NCBI GenBank assembly: GCA_965655775.1 | Contig: CBFHHV010000004.1 | Span: 28,019-92,018, forward strand | DNA: 64,000 nucleotides | Source: Marisimplicoccus sp965655775 | GTDB lineage: Bacteria > Bacteroidota > Bacteroidia > Flavobacteriales > Flavobacteriaceae | Reading direction: 5' to 3' | Shown: positions 61,848 through 64,000 of the stretch, in pieces | Numbering within the stretch: the first letter of the stretch is position 1 | Layout of the letters: each line of letters begins with the position of its first letter | Program-made: the position numbers and the translations under genes | The notes under the pieces: model-generated | Database searches by the model: none | Told to the model about the DNA's origin: nothing | What the model saw: the letters and a program-made list of their open reading frames with translations, nothing else

Positions 61848-62291
61848 TTATTTAACTGGAGGTTCTCCTCCGTTTACTTTAATACCCATTGATCTAGCTG
61901 TACCTGCCACCATTAGCATCGCAGATTCTACAGTAAATGCATTTAAGTCAACCATCTTATCTTCAGCTATTTTTTTTACTTGGTCCCATGAAACAGTAGC
62001 AACCTTTTCTCTATTAGGCTCACCTGAACCTTTCTTCTTTTTTGCTGCTTCTAATAATTGAACAGCTGCAGGGGGAGTCTTAATAATAAAATCAAAACTT
62101 TTATCCTTAAAAACACTGATAACAACAGGTAAAACTTTACCTGGTTTATCTTGACTTCTGGAATTAAATTGTTTACAAAATTCCATTATATTAACACCTG
62201 CTGCACCAAGTGCAGGTCCTACCGGTGGAGAAGGGTTAGCTGCTCCTCCTCTAATTTGTAATTTTAATACTTTATCTACTTCCTTTGCCAT
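61848..62291 (-). CDS. rplK: 50S ribosomal protein uL11
   Basis: GTPase-centre protein, needed for RelA activation. 147 residues: LKLQIRGGAANPSPPVGPAL, FKDKSFDFIIKTPPAAV, and the terminal AGTARSMGIKVNG. Two bases separate it from rplA. Confidence 0.97.
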   Translation of the reverse strand: MAKEVDKVLKLQIRGGAANPSPPVGPALGAAGVNIMEFCKQFNSRSQDKPGKVLPVVISVFKDKSFDFIIKTPPAAVQLLEAAKKKKGSGEPNREKVATVSWDQVKKIAEDKMVDLNAFTVESAMLMVAGTARSMGIKVNGGEPPVK

Positions 62292-62293
62292 AA

Positions 62294-62845
62294 TTATAAT
62301 TTTTCAACTTGCATGTAACTTAATTCTAGTGGAGTTTTTCTTCCAAATATTTTAACCATTACCTCTAACTTTCTTTTTTCTTCATTTACAACATCAATTG
62401 AACCTGTAAATCCATTAAATGGTCCATCTATAACTTTTACACTTTCACCAATAGTGAATGGAATATTAATTTGTTCACCCGAAATAGCTAACTCATCAAC
62501 TTTACCTAACATTCTATTAACTTCAGACTGTCTTAGGGGAATTGGTTCACCTCCCTTTGTCTCACCAAGAAATCCTAGAACATTTGAAATAGATTTAATC
62601 ACATGTAAAATCTCACCTGATATATCAGCCTTCATCATAATATAACCAGGAAAATATGTTTTTTCTTTTGAAACTTTCTTTCCTTTTCTTATTTGTACAA
62701 CTTTTTCAGTAGGTACAATCATGTCTTCGATTTGTTTATCCAAGCCAACTCTTGTAACTTCAGTCAATATGTAATCTTTTATCTTAACCTCTTGACCAGT
62801 TACCGCTCTTATTACATACCACTTTTTTTCAGCTACTTCCACCAT
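62294..62845 (-). CDS. nusG: Transcription termination/antitermination protein NusG
   Basis: Binds RNA polymerase and couples it to ribosomes or Rho. 183 residues: KKWYVIRAVTGQEVKIKDYI (NGN domain), PGYIMMKADIS, and the KOW domain IGESVKVIDGPFNGFTGSID near residue 130. Lies next to secE without a gap. Confidence 0.97.
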   Translation of the reverse strand: MVEVAEKKWYVIRAVTGQEVKIKDYILTEVTRVGLDKQIEDMIVPTEKVVQIRKGKKVSKEKTYFPGYIMMKADISGEILHVIKSISNVLGFLGETKGGEPIPLRQSEVNRMLGKVDELAISGEQINIPFTIGESVKVIDGPFNGFTGSIDVVNEEKRKLEVMVKIFGRKTPLELSYMQVEKL

Positions 62846-63040
62846 TTATCCTATTAGATTAAAGTATAATTTTACTGCTCTTGATAATATTGAATCGGCA
62901 CCCCATATAGCTAAAGAGAAAATCACTGAAAAAACTATCACCAAAGCAGATAGGTTTAGCAACTCTGAACGGGGTGTCCATTTAACATTATCCCTCAGTT
63001 CTGTTACAGATTCCTTAATAAAGTTTATAATCGACGTCAT
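62846..63040 (-). CDS. secE: Protein translocase subunit SecE
   Basis: 64 residues with one membrane helix at about 31-51 after a basic amphipathic helix (FIKESVTELRDNVKWTPRSE), the short SecE form. Partner of SecY. Confidence 0.94.
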   Translation of the reverse strand: MTSIINFIKESVTELRDNVKWTPRSELLNLSALVIVFSVIFSLAIWGADSILSRAVKLYFNLIG

Positions 63041-63050
63041 CTTATTTGTG

Positions 63051-63123
63051 CACGGGTTGAGAGACTCGAACTCCCGACACCTGGTTTTGGAGACCAGTGC
63101 TCTACCAACTGAGCTAAACCCGT
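63051..63123 (-). tRNA. tRNA-Trp (anticodon CCA)
   Basis: Full cloverleaf on the minus strand: acceptor ACGGGTT/AACCCGT, D arm with AGTTGGTAGA, anticodon stem CTGGT/ACCAG around CTCCAAA, and T arm GGGAG TTCGAGT CTCTC. The discriminator base is G; the 3' CCA is not encoded. It lies between tuf and secE, the usual position in Bacteroidota. Confidence 0.97.
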
Positions 63124-63137
63124 TTATATTTTACACA

Positions 63138-63168
63138 AAAGGTATCATGCTTTAAGCAAGACACCTTT
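63138..63168 (-). terminator. Hairpin between tuf and tRNA-Trp
   Basis: Minus-strand stem AAAGGTGTC / GATACCTTT (one G-U pair) with an inner TGC/GCA pair and a five-base loop. Only a weak T run follows, so it may be a partial terminator or a processing site between the mRNA and the tRNA. Confidence 0.5.
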
Positions 63169-63191
63169 AGAGTTAATTAAACTTTGTTTTA

Positions 63192-64000
63192 CTAATCTAA
63201 AAGTTCTGTCACCTGACCTGCACCGACGGTTCTTCCACCTTCACGGATAGCAAATCTTAGACCAACGTTTAGAGCTATNNNNNNNNNNCATCACCATCTC
63301 TACACCACTAGGAAGCACAATATTACCTGTAACATCAGTAGTTCTTACATAGAACTGAGGGCGATAATTGTTGTGGAATGGAGTATGACGACCACCTTCT
63401 TCTTTTTTCAAGATATACACCTCAGCCTTAAACTTAGAGTGAGGAGTAACTGATCCTGGCTTACAAATAACCATACCTCTTGAAATATCAGTTTTTTCGA
63501 TACCTCTTAGAAGAATTCCTGCATTATCTCCAGCTTCACCTTTGTCAAGAATTTTTCTAAACATCTCAATACCTGTAATTGTTGATTTTAGCTTTTCAGC
63601 ACCCATACCAATGATATCTACTTCATCACCAGAATTAGCAATACCAGATTCAATTCTACCAGTAGCAACTGTTCCTCTACCAGTAATAGAGAATACATCT
63701 TCAATAGGCATTAAAAAATCTTTATCAATATCTCTTTTTGGAAGCTCTATCCATGCGTCAACAGATTCCATCAATTTCATCACGCTGTCAACCCAATTTT
63801 GCTCTCCATTAAGAGCACCAAGAGCAGATCCAAGAACTACAGGAGTGTTATCACCGTCGTAATCATAAAATGATAACAAATCTCTAACTTCCATTTCAAC
63901 TAATTCAAGAAGTTCTTCATCATCTACCATGTCTGCCTTATTTAAAAAGGTAACAATTCTTGGAACACCAACTTGTCTTCCTAGTAATATGTGCTCTCTT
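63192..64000 (-). CDS. tuf: Elongation factor Tu, partial, interrupted by an assembly gap
   Basis: The gene runs off the window at its 5' end. The visible part starts REHILLGRQVGVPRIV and includes the G4 motif FLNKADM, domain II (GRGTVATGRIESG) and domain III (PQFYVRTTDVTGNI, GVEMVM). After ten Ns it resumes IALNVGLRFAIREGGRTVGA and ends TELLD with TAG at 63194-63192. The two sides of the Ns are in different frames if the run is taken literally, but family alignment puts 14 residues (42 bases) in the gap, so the gene is intact and the run is a placeholder. Confidence 0.96.
63279..63288. other. Assembly gap of ten Ns inside tuf
   Basis: Ten consecutive unknown bases. Compared with EF-Tu from other bacteria, the missing piece should be about 42 bases (14 codons, starting PGDN and ending just before IALNVGL), so the length is arbitrary. 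Confidence 0.97.

Noticed and set aside
63241..63930. Apparent truncated or frameshifted EF-Tu
   Set aside because: The break comes from treating a ten-N placeholder as real sequence; both sides are intact EF-Tu.
1..64000. Search for defence islands, prophage, transposons, integrons, secondary-metabolite clusters or CRISPR arrays
   Set aside because: Every stretch is explained by housekeeping, transport or exported-protein genes, with no transposase, integrase, phage or Cas gene and no composition change.

Overview
The window looks like the genome of a marine flavobacterium (Bacteroidota, Flavobacteriia), probably a small-genome planktonic lineage. The evidence is strongly AT-rich DNA, very tight gene packing with no intergenic stretch longer than about 110 bases, several upstream regions carrying the Bacteroidota -7 box TAnnTTTG, no clear Shine-Dalgarno sequences, and family-level markers: DUF4295, a DUF5916 outer-membrane protein, a PBP1+LysM lipid-envelope-type protein, bacillithiol synthesis, and the tuf-tRNA-Trp-secE-nusG and rplQ-carA-eno-gltA gene orders. 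A run of ten Ns and a broken frame inside tuf show that it is a draft assembly (metagenome, single-cell or draft isolate). No species can be named from the sequence alone.

Layout. 1-2157: the end of a VOC-family gene, an unrecognised multi-pass membrane protein, and folD. 2198-3907: a divergent pair, blh (beta-carotene cleavage to retinal) and a green-tuned proton-pumping proteorhodopsin, closed by a clear bidirectional terminator. 3954-9483: argS, gltA, eno, carA. 9561-26044: an unbroken 32-gene str-S10-spc-alpha ribosomal superoperon (rpsL to rplQ, including fusA, secY, infA, the short rpmJ and rpoA), with a promoter box in front and a terminator behind. 26149-35874: mnmA, yidC, pyrG, a PBP1+LysM exported protein, an unknown 171-residue protein, guaA and bshC. 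35947-39054: a large exported beta-propeller protein. 39117-43726: DUF4295 protein, rpmG, rpmB, pncC-like, an FAH-family hydrolase, an exonuclease, a 2-oxoacid dehydrogenase E2 and recR. 43777-50890: a sodium:solute symporter, htpG, an S1/P1 nuclease, a DUF5916 protein and a DUF4369 lipoprotein. 50887-64000: queD, idi, then rpoC, rpoB, rplL, rplJ, rplA, rplK, nusG, secE, tRNA-Trp and a partial tuf.

How the genes work together. Most of the window is the transcription and translation core (two ribosomal/RNA polymerase clusters on the same strand, about 26 kb apart). The ecological signature is phototrophy: proteorhodopsin plus Blh, with the isoprenoid isomerase Idi elsewhere in the window supplying the precursor pathway. 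Three glutamine amidotransferases (carA, guaA, pyrG) cover nucleotide synthesis. Exported proteins (propeller protein, S1/P1 nuclease, DUF5916 protein) and the Na+ symporter fit a scavenging marine heterotroph.

I found no mobile element, phage, CRISPR array, defence locus or biosynthetic gene cluster. I do not see a convincing wholly new system. The best leads are matching ten-residue acidic repeat tails on two ribosome-linked proteins, an unknown protein next to guaA, an unknown membrane protein next to folD, paired palindromes in the pyrG leader, and a D-to-N change in the catalytic motif of the E2 enzyme.
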